DNA of 64,000 nucleotides, from NCBI GenBank assembly GCA_913031575.1, contig CAJWEV010000005.1, positions 30,744 to 94,743 of the forward strand, given 5' to 3'. This DNA comes from an uncultured Halieaceae bacterium. GTDB taxonomy: Bacteria > Pseudomonadota > Gammaproteobacteria > Pseudomonadales > Halieaceae. The notes below the pieces were generated by a model. The model saw nothing but the letters and a program-made list of their open reading frames with translations. It searched no databases and had not been told where the DNA came from. Within the stretch, counting starts at the first letter, position 1, and every line of letters begins with the position of its first letter. Below, piece after piece: positions 28,752 to 38,599 of this stretch. The translations under genes were made by a program, and so were the position numbers.

Positions 28752-29908
28752 TGGATAACCTCCAACGCGCCATCCATCAGCGCATGTCGCGAAACAATGA
28801 CGCGCATAATCTCGTTGGTGCCTTCTAGAATCTGGTGAACGCGTGTATCACGAACATAACGCTCCATCGGATACTCCCGAATATAGCCATAGCCGCCAAA
28901 CAGCTGCAGCGCGTCATTACAGACCTTGAATCCGGCATCGGTGGCAAAACGCTTCGCCATCGCGCAATAGGTCGATGCGTTGGGATCACCGTTATCAAGC
29001 TTACTGGCCGCAAGGCGAATCATCTGTCTCGATGCAACCAGCTCGGTGAGCATATCGGCGATCTGAAACTGTGTGTGCTGAAACTCGGAAATGGCTGTAT
29101 CGAACTGCTGTCGGTCTTTCACATAGGCAGTAGCATCGACAATCGCCTGCTGCGCCGTACCCACAGAACAGGTTGCGATATTGATTCGGCCACCATCTAG
29201 CCCTTCCATGGCAATGGAAAACCCCTGGCCCTCTTCGCCCATTCGATTGGCCGCCGGGACGCAAACGTCATCGAAGCTGATCTGGCGTGTGGGCTGCGCG
29301 TTCCAACCCATCTTGCTCTCTTTCTTGCCGTAAGTGACTCCCTGTAGATCTGCAGGCACCAAAAACGCGGTGATGCCTCTGGCTCCGCTATCTCCCGTGC
29401 GCGCCATGACGACAAGAACGTCCGTATCACCCGCGCCCGAAATGAAAACCTTACTGCCATTGAGTCGATAGCTATCACCCTCTCTCGTCGCTGTGGTCCG
29501 CAGCGATGCCGCGTCTGAGCCAGCACCGGGCTCGGTAAGACAATAGGAAGCCAAAGTCTCACCGGCGACCAGTGATGGACACCAACGATCGACAACTGAT
29601 TGCCGACAATATTTTCCGATCATGGCGGTCGCCATGTTGTGTATGGTCAAAAAGGCGGCGGTCGTTGTGCAGCCTCTCGCGAGCTCTTCGACAATGAGGC
29701 TGGCATCCAGCCGCGACATTCCCAAGCCTCCGGCCTCTTCCGGGGTATACATCCCCATAAAGCCGAGATCGCCCGCAGCCTTCAGGGCAGATTTTGGAAA
29801 CAGTGATGACTCGTCCCAATGAGCTGCATTGGGACGAAACTCTGCCTGAGCAAACTCTCGGGCGCTGGCAACATAAGCGCTTTGCTCTTCGCTTAGCTCA
29901 AACTGCAT
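28748..29908 (-). CDS. Acyl-CoA dehydrogenase (isobutyryl-CoA dehydrogenase-like)
   Basis: YCLTEPGAGSDAASLRTTA, YPMERYVRDTRVHQILEGTNEIMRVIVSR; operon context with HIBCH/mmsB. Confidence 0.9.
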   Translation of the reverse strand: MQFELSEEQSAYVASAREFAQAEFRPNAAHWDESSLFPKSALKAAGDLGFMGMYTPEEAGGLGMSRLDASLIVEELARGCTTTAAFLTIHNMATAMIGKYCRQSVVDRWCPSLVAGETLASYCLTEPGAGSDAASLRTTATREGDSYRLNGSKVFISGAGDTDVLVVMARTGDSGARGITAFLVPADLQGVTYGKKESKMGWNAQPTRQISFDDVCVPAANRMGEEGQGFSIAMEGLDGGRINIATCSVGTAQQAIVDATAYVKDRQQFDTAISEFQHTQFQIADMLTELVASRQMIRLAASKLDNGDPNASTYCAMAKRFATDAGFKVCNDALQLFGGYGYIREYPMERYVRDTRVHQILEGTNEIMRVIVSRHALMDGALEVIQ

Positions 29909-30040
29909 GAAAAGACCTCACAGTAATCCGTCGAGGCACGTATTGATTCATTTTATCCATGGCCCCTGTCGGTGCTATTGTGACGGTAGACAGCAAGGCG
30001 CGCAAAAGAACGCGAAATTTATTCATAATTTTTAATAATC

Positions 30041-30868
30041 ATGTCCAAACTCACAGCCATTACATCCGATTTTGCCAGAGCCATCGAGCATCTGGGTACA
30101 GAACATTTTGTCCCTGCTATCGCAGATGTATTGTGTGGCTTTGTCAATGCTGACGACGCCACCGTCATCGTCTACGGTCACGAGGAACTGCCGACCATTA
30201 GCTTCGCAAGGCCGCTGGCCGGGAAGGAAGAAAGCTCTCTCGCCACTTATCTCACTGGACCCTTTTTATTGGACCCGTTCTACCGTGCGGCGGCCTACGA
30301 TCATCAGTTTGGTGTTTTTCGTCTTGCAGATCTCGCGCCCGCGAGTTTCCGGAGTTCAGAGTATTACAAGAACTGGTACAAACACTGTGGCTATGAGGAC
30401 GAATGCGGGCTACTCATTCGTCTTGCCAACGAAAACTTTATCAATATCTCCATTGGTCTGACCTCCGAAGGGGCCCGCTTCAGAATTGGGCAGGCGAAAT
30501 TACTCACTAGCATTTACGAGCTGACGGCCTCGCTCTGCCGCCGACACTTCCTAGAAATATTGGAAGCACAAAAGAAAACGACGCTTCGCGAGCGCATGCA
30601 TCGATCGCTTGCAGCATTTGGTGCGAGTGTGCTCACCCGTCGAGAACGGCAGGTGGTCGAACTGGTCTTACTCGGCCATAACACCCGATTAATTGCAGAA
30701 AAACTCGGCATCTCGATTGAAACGGTAAAACTGCATCGAAAACATGCTTACGCCAAATTGGATATCAGTTCGCAGGCAGAGCTTTTCTTCCTATTCATGG
30801 AAGCACTATCTCACTGGTCCGGCGATCCTGACACCGACCCGCTAATTGCCTATCAAGGTGGTCGGTAA
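30041..30868 (+). CDS. LuxR-type HTH regulator with GAF-like N-terminal domain
   Basis: LTRRERQVVELVLLGHNTRLIAEKLGISIETVKLHRKHAYAKLDISSQAELF. Confidence 0.9.
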   Translation: MSKLTAITSDFARAIEHLGTEHFVPAIADVLCGFVNADDATVIVYGHEELPTISFARPLAGKEESSLATYLTGPFLLDPFYRAAAYDHQFGVFRLADLAPASFRSSEYYKNWYKHCGYEDECGLLIRLANENFINISIGLTSEGARFRIGQAKLLTSIYELTASLCRRHFLEILEAQKKTTLRERMHRSLAAFGASVLTRRERQVVELVLLGHNTRLIAEKLGISIETVKLHRKHAYAKLDISSQAELFFLFMEALSHWSGDPDTDPLIAYQGGR

Positions 30869-30870
30869 CC

Positions 30871-32433
30871 ATGACTGAACTCTCTCTAGCCGATGGCTTT
30901 GCGGCGCTAAATCGCGGCGATCTCGCCACCGCTGGCGAAGCATGCAAACAGGCATTGGAAGCCGATAAAAAGCTTGTCCCCGCTCATTTCCTAGTGGGCC
31001 TCGTAGCTCTGGAAGGCAAACAGCGACAGGTCGCCCATGAGGCATTTAAATCGGTCGTAACGCTCGACCGCGACCACGCGGCAGCCTGGGCTCACCTTGC
31101 AAAACTCAATGTGGGTGAAGGCAGAATCGCAGCTGCTGAATCGGCACTACGCGAAGTCAGAAGAATTCAACCGAACGACCCTGTAGTAATAGAGCTTACC
31201 GGCACGGTACTTAATTCATTGGGAGAATATGAAGCCGCGGAGCTGTTGTTTGAGCGTGCGCATCAGATGGTACCCAATAACTCGTCTGCATTGATGAATT
31301 TAGGGAACGTGAGAGTCTTCTTAGGGAAAATTGATAATGCGGTCGCCCTTTTTAGGGAGGCGATTTTGTTGGAACCCGATAGTGCTCAGTGCCACTGGGG
31401 GCTTGCCAATTCTGAAAAAGCAAAAGACGACACTCACATTAAGACCATGCAGGGATTAATTGATTCAGGAAGACAATCAAAGAGGTCGCAAGGGTTCTTG
31501 CATTACGCCATAGGCAAAGAAAATGAAGATTTAGGCAACTGGGCTGATGCCTTCGCAGCCTTTACTAAAGGCGCACAGGCCCGACGGGAGACCGTAGAGT
31601 TCAACGAAGCGGATGAAATTGCGATGTTCGAGGCAATCAAGTCAACCTACACAGCCGACTGGCTGACGACTCGACCACCGGGTATACCCGATCCATCGCC
31701 CATTTTCGTTCTCGGCCAACCTCGCACCGGTACGACACTCATTGAGCGCGTAATTACCAGTCACTCAAAAGTCCTCTCGGCGGGCGAGCTGCAACAATTT
31801 GGACTCGCTGTTCGCCGTGCGGCTCGGCATAACGAGCCAAAGCGCTTTTCACGAGACCTTTTTTTAAAAGCAGCTGATATCAATCCTTCGAAGATCGGCG
31901 AAATGTACCTTAAGGCTACCGCTAAACAACGGGCCAAAAAACCCTTCTTCGTAGATAAGCTCCCTGTCAACTATCTCACGTTACCACTCATTCTTGCGGC
32001 ACTTCCCAATGCGAAAATAGTTCACCTTGTAAGGGGGCCCATGGATGCCTGCTTCGCTAGCTTCAAGCAGCTATTTGCTGATGCTTATCTCCACAGCTAC
32101 GATCAAGGAGAGATGGCGCGGCACCATGCACGATACCGCGATCTCATGGCGCACTTCCATTGCGAGTTCCCAGGCAAAATCATCGACGTGAGTTACGAGG
32201 ACACCGCACGGGAACTTGAACCCAACGCAAGAAAATTGATTGCCGCATTAGGAATCGATTGGGAGGACGCATGTCTAAACTTCCATAAGAGCAGCGCAGG
32301 TGTCGCCACAGCGAGTTCAGTGCAGGTCAGAGAGCCCGCACACACACGATCAATCGGGCGGTGGCGTCGATATGAGACCGACCTCGCTCCCATGGTAAAT
32401 GAGCTTCACCGTTTGGGGGTTCCCTTAGATTAG
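30871..32433 (+). CDS. TPR-repeat sulfotransferase (TPR-ST3)
   Basis: TPR units then FVLGQPRTGTTLIERVITSHSKVLSAGEL and HLVRGPMDACFASFKQLFADAY; 2 bp after the LuxR gene. Confidence 0.88.
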   Translation: MTELSLADGFAALNRGDLATAGEACKQALEADKKLVPAHFLVGLVALEGKQRQVAHEAFKSVVTLDRDHAAAWAHLAKLNVGEGRIAAAESALREVRRIQPNDPVVIELTGTVLNSLGEYEAAELLFERAHQMVPNNSSALMNLGNVRVFLGKIDNAVALFREAILLEPDSAQCHWGLANSEKAKDDTHIKTMQGLIDSGRQSKRSQGFLHYAIGKENEDLGNWADAFAAFTKGAQARRETVEFNEADEIAMFEAIKSTYTADWLTTRPPGIPDPSPIFVLGQPRTGTTLIERVITSHSKVLSAGELQQFGLAVRRAARHNEPKRFSRDLFLKAADINPSKIGEMYLKATAKQRAKKPFFVDKLPVNYLTLPLILAALPNAKIVHLVRGPMDACFASFKQLFADAYLHSYDQGEMARHHARYRDLMAHFHCEFPGKIIDVSYEDTARELEPNARKLIAALGIDWEDACLNFHKSSAGVATASSVQVREPAHTRSIGRWRRYETDLAPMVNELHRLGVPLD

Positions 32434-32539
32434 CGCCGGAGTATACTTAACGCTAAGCAAACGAAGCTTGAGACTTTTACACAAAAATAATGAGCAGATT
32501 TTGATAAATCACTGCTCTGCGCCACTCGAGGAAATCACT

Positions 32540-34933
32540 ATGTCGAACGTTTTTGAGACGAAAAACAGGGCTAAACTTGCACTACCATTAGCTGTGTCGG
32601 CAGCGCTCATAAGCACGGGCCCGGCGGTTGCACAAACACTAGAAGAAGTTATTGTTGTGGCCACTAAACGAGAGCAGGGGGTCATGGATGTACCTCTAGC
32701 GATTACAGCGCTGTCGGGTAACTTTATTGAAGAGACAAATCTCAACGATGTTAAAGACCTGATTTCCTATACCCCAGGCGTGAGCGGAAACTCGCAAGAC
32801 AGCTACATCGACGCGGTAAGCATCCGAGGTGTTCGAACACAGGACTTTGGTGTCGGTGGTGATCCATCATCGGCCTTTTTCAAGAACGACCTCTATGAAG
32901 GTCGAAATGGTTCAGCTGTAACGAGCCTATTCGACGTTGAGCGCGCTGAGATCCTTAGAGGACCCCAGGGCTTTCTGTTTGGACGTAACTCGATTGGCGG
33001 TGCATTTAGCGTCCACACTCGCAAAGCAGAAATAGGGTCGAGCGATGCCTTTATCGACTTCGACTTTGGGCAGCGAGAGCATGCTGTATTTGAAGGTGCT
33101 ATCAATATTCCGATAAGTGATAGTTTTGCAATGCGTCTAGCGGGGTACGGGTCACACGAGGACGGCTTCGCAGAGAATGTTTTCTCCGGCAACGATGAAA
33201 TCAACCACACGAAAAAGGCAATCCGCTGGTCGACCCGCTATGAGTCTGATGCACTCTCTATCGATACGGTTGTCGACTGGGAAGATCGGAAACAGTCCGG
33301 ATCGATGTATCGCGCGATTGATAGCGGCGATATCTGGGACGCACTTGATGGTTACATTGTAGATGAGACAGCTATCGGCGGTAACGATAAGCAAATTGAC
33401 TCAGATCTTGAGGGTGGCGATGCCGACGTCGGCGATCTAATGACCGTTGGGGTATTTGTAGAGTACGACTTGGGGTTCGCAACACTAAACTCAAATACGG
33501 GCTATAAAGACCATGACTACTATTATTCTGAGGATTACGATGGCACCTCACTGAATATCAACAATTTCCAGTTCGACCAGTCGGGACAATACTTTCAGCA
33601 GGAACTGCGACTCACAAGTAATGGCGATGGGCCTCTTAACTGGTATACCGGTATCTCATATTATGACGAGGACCTCGACGCTGAGTTCGCTGCGATAGGC
33701 TCTGAGGACCTGATGTGCCAATATTATCTTAACTATTACGCTGAGACTTACGGCTATGAGTTCTACAGCGGTTGCTCTGACTACTACAGTGATTTTTATC
33801 CCAGCTCCGACGGTAACCTTGTCGAGACTGGAATGCTTAAGGGTAAGTACACAGGGTGGGCGACTTACGTCAACCTAGACTATCAGGTCACCGATGATCT
33901 TATAGCGTCAGCGGGAGTACGCTACACCAAAGATGACAAAGACTTTTCCATCTTAGTGCCCGAGCCAGACAGTTACTTAGGTCCATATTTTACCTATGGA
34001 TTTGCGACTGCCGAGTACATTCAAGACTCAAAGTCGTGGAACGACACAACGGCGCGACTGGCCCTTACTTGGACGCCCAACGATGACGCAATGTTCTTTG
34101 CAAACTACACGCAAGGCTTCAAGTCGGGTGGTTTTGGTAGTTTCTGGATTGAAAATGCCCAAGGTGTGCCGCCAGAGGTGGCTCAAACAGGCATTACACA
34201 AGCAGATGGTTTCCGCCCAGGAACATTCAAACCGGAGCAGATGGACTCCTACGAAATTGGCTTCAAAACTAGCTATCTCGATGGAGCTGGTAATTTCGAT
34301 CTCACGGCGTTCGTTTATGACTACACTGACGCGCAAGTAATTCAATACGTTGATGTGGGTGATACTTTCTCTGCCAGGGTTTTAAACGCCGGTAAAACTG
34401 ACGGAATGGGTTTTGAAGCATCGACTACAGTTGCTATGAGCGATTACACAACACTTTATGTATCGATGGGCTATCTGAATACCGACGTTACCGGCTTAGG
34501 AGATCCAGATCTCGACGATGGCGTCAACGAATCCCTCTGCAGTATCGACGTAGATCAAGAGGGTGATGGAAGAGGCTGTGAGGGAAGTCGAATATTTTGG
34601 GCCCCGAAAGTAACGGGCGCTGCGAAAGTCGATATCAATGTGCCTGTAGACAACGGAACGATTGCTACCAGTTTCGAGGTATCTTACGAAAGTGAGCGTG
34701 GCGGTGCTTGGGAAGGCAATCGCGAGGGCATTATAGGATCATACGCGGTAGCAAACTTTCGCGTAGGCTACGAGTCAGACAACAATTGGTACGTTCAGAT
34801 CTACGCTGAAAACTTAACCAATGAGTTCACATGGGACGGTTATAACGCTAATGGTGGCATCATACCCTCTCACTTCTTTGGTCCAATGCGCCCAAGGACA
34901 GTTGGAATACGCACGGGTATGAATTGGGACTGA
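32540..34933 (+). CDS. TonB-dependent receptor (TBDR2)
   Basis: Signal peptide from ATG 32540, LEEVIVVATKREQG, EILRGPQGFLFGRNSIGGAFSVHTRKAE; ends GIRTGMNWD. Confidence 0.92.
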   Translation: MSNVFETKNRAKLALPLAVSAALISTGPAVAQTLEEVIVVATKREQGVMDVPLAITALSGNFIEETNLNDVKDLISYTPGVSGNSQDSYIDAVSIRGVRTQDFGVGGDPSSAFFKNDLYEGRNGSAVTSLFDVERAEILRGPQGFLFGRNSIGGAFSVHTRKAEIGSSDAFIDFDFGQREHAVFEGAINIPISDSFAMRLAGYGSHEDGFAENVFSGNDEINHTKKAIRWSTRYESDALSIDTVVDWEDRKQSGSMYRAIDSGDIWDALDGYIVDETAIGGNDKQIDSDLEGGDADVGDLMTVGVFVEYDLGFATLNSNTGYKDHDYYYSEDYDGTSLNINNFQFDQSGQYFQQELRLTSNGDGPLNWYTGISYYDEDLDAEFAAIGSEDLMCQYYLNYYAETYGYEFYSGCSDYYSDFYPSSDGNLVETGMLKGKYTGWATYVNLDYQVTDDLIASAGVRYTKDDKDFSILVPEPDSYLGPYFTYGFATAEYIQDSKSWNDTTARLALTWTPNDDAMFFANYTQGFKSGGFGSFWIENAQGVPPEVAQTGITQADGFRPGTFKPEQMDSYEIGFKTSYLDGAGNFDLTAFVYDYTDAQVIQYVDVGDTFSARVLNAGKTDGMGFEASTTVAMSDYTTLYVSMGYLNTDVTGLGDPDLDDGVNESLCSIDVDQEGDGRGCEGSRIFWAPKVTGAAKVDINVPVDNGTIATSFEVSYESERGGAWEGNREGIIGSYAVANFRVGYESDNNWYVQIYAENLTNEFTWDGYNANGGIIPSHFFGPMRPRTVGIRTGMNWD

Positions 34934-34950
34934 AGCGCCTGCTATAAACT

Positions 34951-35505
34951 CTAAGAGTCGGCCAGCAATCCTTTTCGGTGCGTTGGCCGAGACGTTTCTG
35001 GAGACAGCCAAATTGCAATAAAAGCGGGGGCAAAATCTGGATCTTCCACACTACCCACCCAGGTCCCGTTGTAAAAAAAACGGCTGACGCCTTGCTCGTC
35101 GACATCAAACGCGATTCTGTCGCCCTTTTTGACGTCCGGCCACATCGTCAAGACCGCCGCTTCCCACTCCGATCGTCGAGGATCTTCAAAGTCCAGATGG
35201 TCCCATTCCTTCGCCGTCTGCTTTGCTAGAAAGCTGCCAGAAATGTTGCGTTGATAAGTGAGTTCAAACCGGAACGAGTGACGGGGATCATTCCATTGAC
35301 CGGTTTTCGTGAATAACTTGGAGTTAAAGACCGTAAAAAATGCGACGCGGAGCTGCGAGCTACCAACAAGCGTTAACGGCCGTGCTTGCCCTAGGGTCAG
35401 CACTTCCGGCGCATAAATTGCTGTCTCAGAATCGTCATTCTGGCCAAGACCTAAAAGCGGGATGCCACAGAGACACCAGAATAACAATACTTGAGCCCTG
35501 CACAT
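34951..35505 (-). CDS. Chalcone isomerase-like family protein
   Basis: Signal sequence, LRVAFFTVFNSKLFTK, ELTYQRNISGSFLAKQTAKEW, RFFYNGTWVGSVEDPDFAPAFIAIWLSPETSRP. Confidence 0.72.
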   Translation of the reverse strand: MCRAQVLLFWCLCGIPLLGLGQNDDSETAIYAPEVLTLGQARPLTLVGSSQLRVAFFTVFNSKLFTKTGQWNDPRHSFRFELTYQRNISGSFLAKQTAKEWDHLDFEDPRRSEWEAAVLTMWPDVKKGDRIAFDVDEQGVSRFFYNGTWVGSVEDPDFAPAFIAIWLSPETSRPTHRKGLLADS

Positions 35506-35999
35506 TACGCTGCCGCGAGCTCCCGCTGACTAAACTTCACCATAAGTGGCAGCATCACCATCCACAGCGGTACCAGGATTAACATCGTGGTGACGTCACC
35601 AAGCGGTAATGTGACAGCGCCAAACTTAGCTCCAGCCAAGTAGTTAGCAGGTGCTATCGCACCCAAAATAATGGGCCGCCAGCTGCTCTCAGACAAAAAC
35701 GCCATGGCTCTCGGCAGCACCGTTGGAAAGACGAACCACAGGCATATCATCCACAGAGGAAACAGCGGTGCACTAAAATCATAAACACCGATCATGGCTA
35801 GGGTGAAATCAACACCAATACCAAGAGCGGCACACGGCAGCACTCGATTAAGTTCTGAGCGAATATCTGCGACCGCCGCGTAATGGAAGGCTATGAGCGC
35901 GGCTGTCAACAGCATCCAGTCCTCTCTGCCGAGCACACAACTGAACCAAGTGATCTGAAACCACACGGCGTTAAACCAGGTTTTTTCTATCAACGTCAT
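35505..35999 (-). CDS. DUF2878-like membrane protein
   Basis: Four to five TMs; WFQITWFSCVLG, YLAGAKFGAV pattern; 1-bp overlap with the downstream gene. Confidence 0.65.
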   Translation of the reverse strand: MTLIEKTWFNAVWFQITWFSCVLGREDWMLLTAALIAFHYAAVADIRSELNRVLPCAALGIGVDFTLAMIGVYDFSAPLFPLWMICLWFVFPTVLPRAMAFLSESSWRPIILGAIAPANYLAGAKFGAVTLPLGDVTTMLILVPLWMVMLPLMVKFSQRELAAA

Positions 36000-36042
36000 G
36001 TGGCTGATACGGCATGACCCCGTTTAGGGATTGCCCGCGCCG

Positions 36043-37410
36043 TTATTTTACGTTGTAAAACGCTGCCGTCTTATCCAAAGCCGAGGTCAATTTTAATACC
36101 ATCGCGTCGACTTCTTCAGTTGATGTTACAAACGGTGGTGACATGATCATCGCATCACCCGTTTGTCGCACCATCAGTCCGTTTTCAATGGCTCTATCAC
36201 GCGTGTACACGGCGCCTCCAGACTCTGGTGCCAAACGCTCCCGGGATTCCTTGTCTTGGACCAGTTCGACCGCAGCGACCAAGCCTTTTGATCTCACCTG
36301 ACCTACAACTGGATGATCTACCAGCGACTCAAGCGCTTGCGAGAAGTAGGGTGCCAAGTCGTTAGCAGACAATTCGAGAATCAGCGTATTTTGAAGTACA
36401 TCCATCGTTGCAAGCCCAGCCGCGCAGGAGGCTGGGTGACCCGAATAGGTCAAGCCATGGGCAAACTCGCCACTATGACCCAGCAAGACGTCGGCTACTT
36501 TGTCACTAACCAAGCTGCCGCCAAGCGGCATGTAGCCATTAGTGACTGCCTTCGCAAACGTTATTAAATCGGGCTGCGTTTCGTAAGTTTGGAAGCCAAA
36601 TAGATTTCCAGTCCGGCCAAAGCCACAAATAACCTCGTCGGAAATAAACAAAATATCGCGCTCGTCCAGAATCTTCTGAACCGCTGGCCAATAGGTATCA
36701 GGCGGAATAATTACACCACCCGCTCCTTGAATAGGCTCAGCAATGAATGCGGCGACATTGTCCTCGCCGAGCTCATCAATTTTCCTCGCCAACTCATTTG
36801 CAGCCCATAGCCCAAACTCGTCGGGACACATTTCGCCACCTAACTCGAACCAATAAGGTTGCTCGATGTGACGGATGTAGTCCAACCCCTGGGTTTGCTC
36901 GTGCATAGTGCTCATACCGCCTAGCGATGCTGCTGCGATAGTGCTGCCGTGGTAGGCATTCTTCCGGCTGATGATCAGCCGCTTACTCGGCTTACCCAAA
37001 AGCTCGTAATATCGATGCACAAATTTGATCTGTGTGTCGTTCGCCTCAGATCCAGAGTTTGTGAAAAAAACCTTGTTAAAGTTGGCTGGCGCCATGTCAC
37101 AGAGACGCGTCGCCAGCTCGACGGCAGGTTGGTTAGAGCATTTGAAGAAATTGTTGTAAAACGGGAGCTCCATTAACTGATCAGCCACCGCTTTCTTGAT
37201 GCCGTCCTGGCTGTAGCCAAGGCTGCAACACCATAGACCGGACATCGCATCTTGAATCTTGTTGCCGTCGGAGTCGTATATGTAAATGTGCTCGGCGCGG
37301 CTGACAATGCGACCGCCATTTGCCGCGTAATCACGAAAATCAGTGAATGGATGCAAATGATGCTGTTGATCAAGTTGTCGTAGCTGATTCGTTTCTAGGG
37401 TCGCATTCAC
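36043..37410 (-). CDS. Class III (omega) aminotransferase
   Basis: [49 protein letters not shown] (PLP Lys). Confidence 0.92.
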   Translation of the reverse strand: MNATLETNQLRQLDQQHHLHPFTDFRDYAANGGRIVSRAEHIYIYDSDGNKIQDAMSGLWCCSLGYSQDGIKKAVADQLMELPFYNNFFKCSNQPAVELATRLCDMAPANFNKVFFTNSGSEANDTQIKFVHRYYELLGKPSKRLIISRKNAYHGSTIAAASLGGMSTMHEQTQGLDYIRHIEQPYWFELGGEMCPDEFGLWAANELARKIDELGEDNVAAFIAEPIQGAGGVIIPPDTYWPAVQKILDERDILFISDEVICGFGRTGNLFGFQTYETQPDLITFAKAVTNGYMPLGGSLVSDKVADVLLGHSGEFAHGLTYSGHPASCAAGLATMDVLQNTLILELSANDLAPYFSQALESLVDHPVVGQVRSKGLVAAVELVQDKESRERLAPESGGAVYTRDRAIENGLMVRQTGDAMIMSPPFVTSTEEVDAMVLKLTSALDKTAAFYNVK

Positions 37411-37510
37411 GTTGTCATCTCCAGTTGATGATTATATTGTCCACAAGCATGCTCGACAGCGCCTTACCCCGATCGGGTAAGAGCGTTCTTATGCAGGGAA
37501 ATTCCAAAGA

Positions 37511-38599
37511 ATGTTGGTGAATGAAGAATACAGGGAACTCATCTATCCCTGGGGACGCAAGAGTCCCGTTGGATACGGTGAGCCGCTCGAGGTCGCGCCC
37601 GGGGTCTGGTGGGTACGATTTGAGATGCCTGGCGGGCTCGACCACATAAATATTTGGTTACTCGAAGAAACAAACGGGTGGACAGTTGTAGACACCTGCA
37701 TGAAGCTCGACAGCGCCAAGGCGCAGTGGGAGTCGCTTTTCACAGGGTTTATGCAAGGAAAACCCATTGTCCGTGTCATTTGTACCCACTTGCACCCTGA
37801 CCACATTGGGTTGGCAGGGTGGTTATGCGAGCGCTTTGATTGCGAAGTGTGGATGACCCGCAGTGAATACTTGAACGGCAGCCTGCTGCTGAGTTACTCC
37901 TCTGACGAAGTGCCGAGTACAGCGGTACAATTCTACAAGCGCGCGGGCTTCAGTGATGAAATGATGTCGAGCTACCAACAGCGTTTTGGAACCTTTGGGA
38001 AAATGTCGGAACCGCTGCCACATAGCTATCGACGCATTGTGGACCTTGAGACGATTAATATCGGCGACCATCATTGGCAGGTGGTTATCGGCCAGGGCCA
38101 CTCTCCCGAGCATGCCTGTCTGTATTGCCCTAGCCTGAAGCTCATTATTGCTGGCGATCAAATTCTTCCAAGGATTACGCCCAATGTATCGGTATTCCCC
38201 ACTGAGCCAGATGGCAACCCACTGGAATATTGGTTGTCCTCAAACACTCGTCTACTCGACATTCTGCCGGAGGACCTACTGGTACTGCCTGCTCACCAGT
38301 CGCCATTCAAAGGCGCGAGAACACGTCTCAACCAAATCATAGACAGCCACCGTCAATCGCTTGCCAGGCTCTATAACAACTTGGCTGAGGCGAAGACCGT
38401 TCCAGAATGTTTTGTGCATCTTTTCAATCGGGAGCTGAAAGAACATGAAGTGCACTTGGCCACAGGTGAAACCATTGCGCACCTGAACTACTTGATGCAA
38501 CGCGGCAACGTCACTCGCGACGTGAATGCCGATGGGCTCTACACCTTTACCGCCAACCCGAACTCGGAATTCATCCACAAAGATGACGTCGCTGCTTAA
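37511..38599 (+). CDS. MBL-fold metallohydrolase
   Basis: CTHLHPDHIGLAGWL, GQGHSPEHACLYCPSLKLIIAGDQILP. Confidence 0.9.
   Translation: MLVNEEYRELIYPWGRKSPVGYGEPLEVAPGVWWVRFEMPGGLDHINIWLLEETNGWTVVDTCMKLDSAKAQWESLFTGFMQGKPIVRVICTHLHPDHIGLAGWLCERFDCEVWMTRSEYLNGSLLLSYSSDEVPSTAVQFYKRAGFSDEMMSSYQQRFGTFGKMSEPLPHSYRRIVDLETINIGDHHWQVVIGQGHSPEHACLYCPSLKLIIAGDQILPRITPNVSVFPTEPDGNPLEYWLSSNTRLLDILPEDLLVLPAHQSPFKGARTRLNQIIDSHRQSLARLYNNLAEAKTVPECFVHLFNRELKEHEVHLATGETIAHLNYLMQRGNVTRDVNADGLYTFTANPNSEFIHKDDVAA

Noticed and set aside
25921-29908. Valine-degradation cluster as a novel pathway
   Set aside because: ACAD - enoyl-CoA hydratase - HIBCH-like - mmsB is a standard arrangement; only the absence of mmsA in the window is noted.
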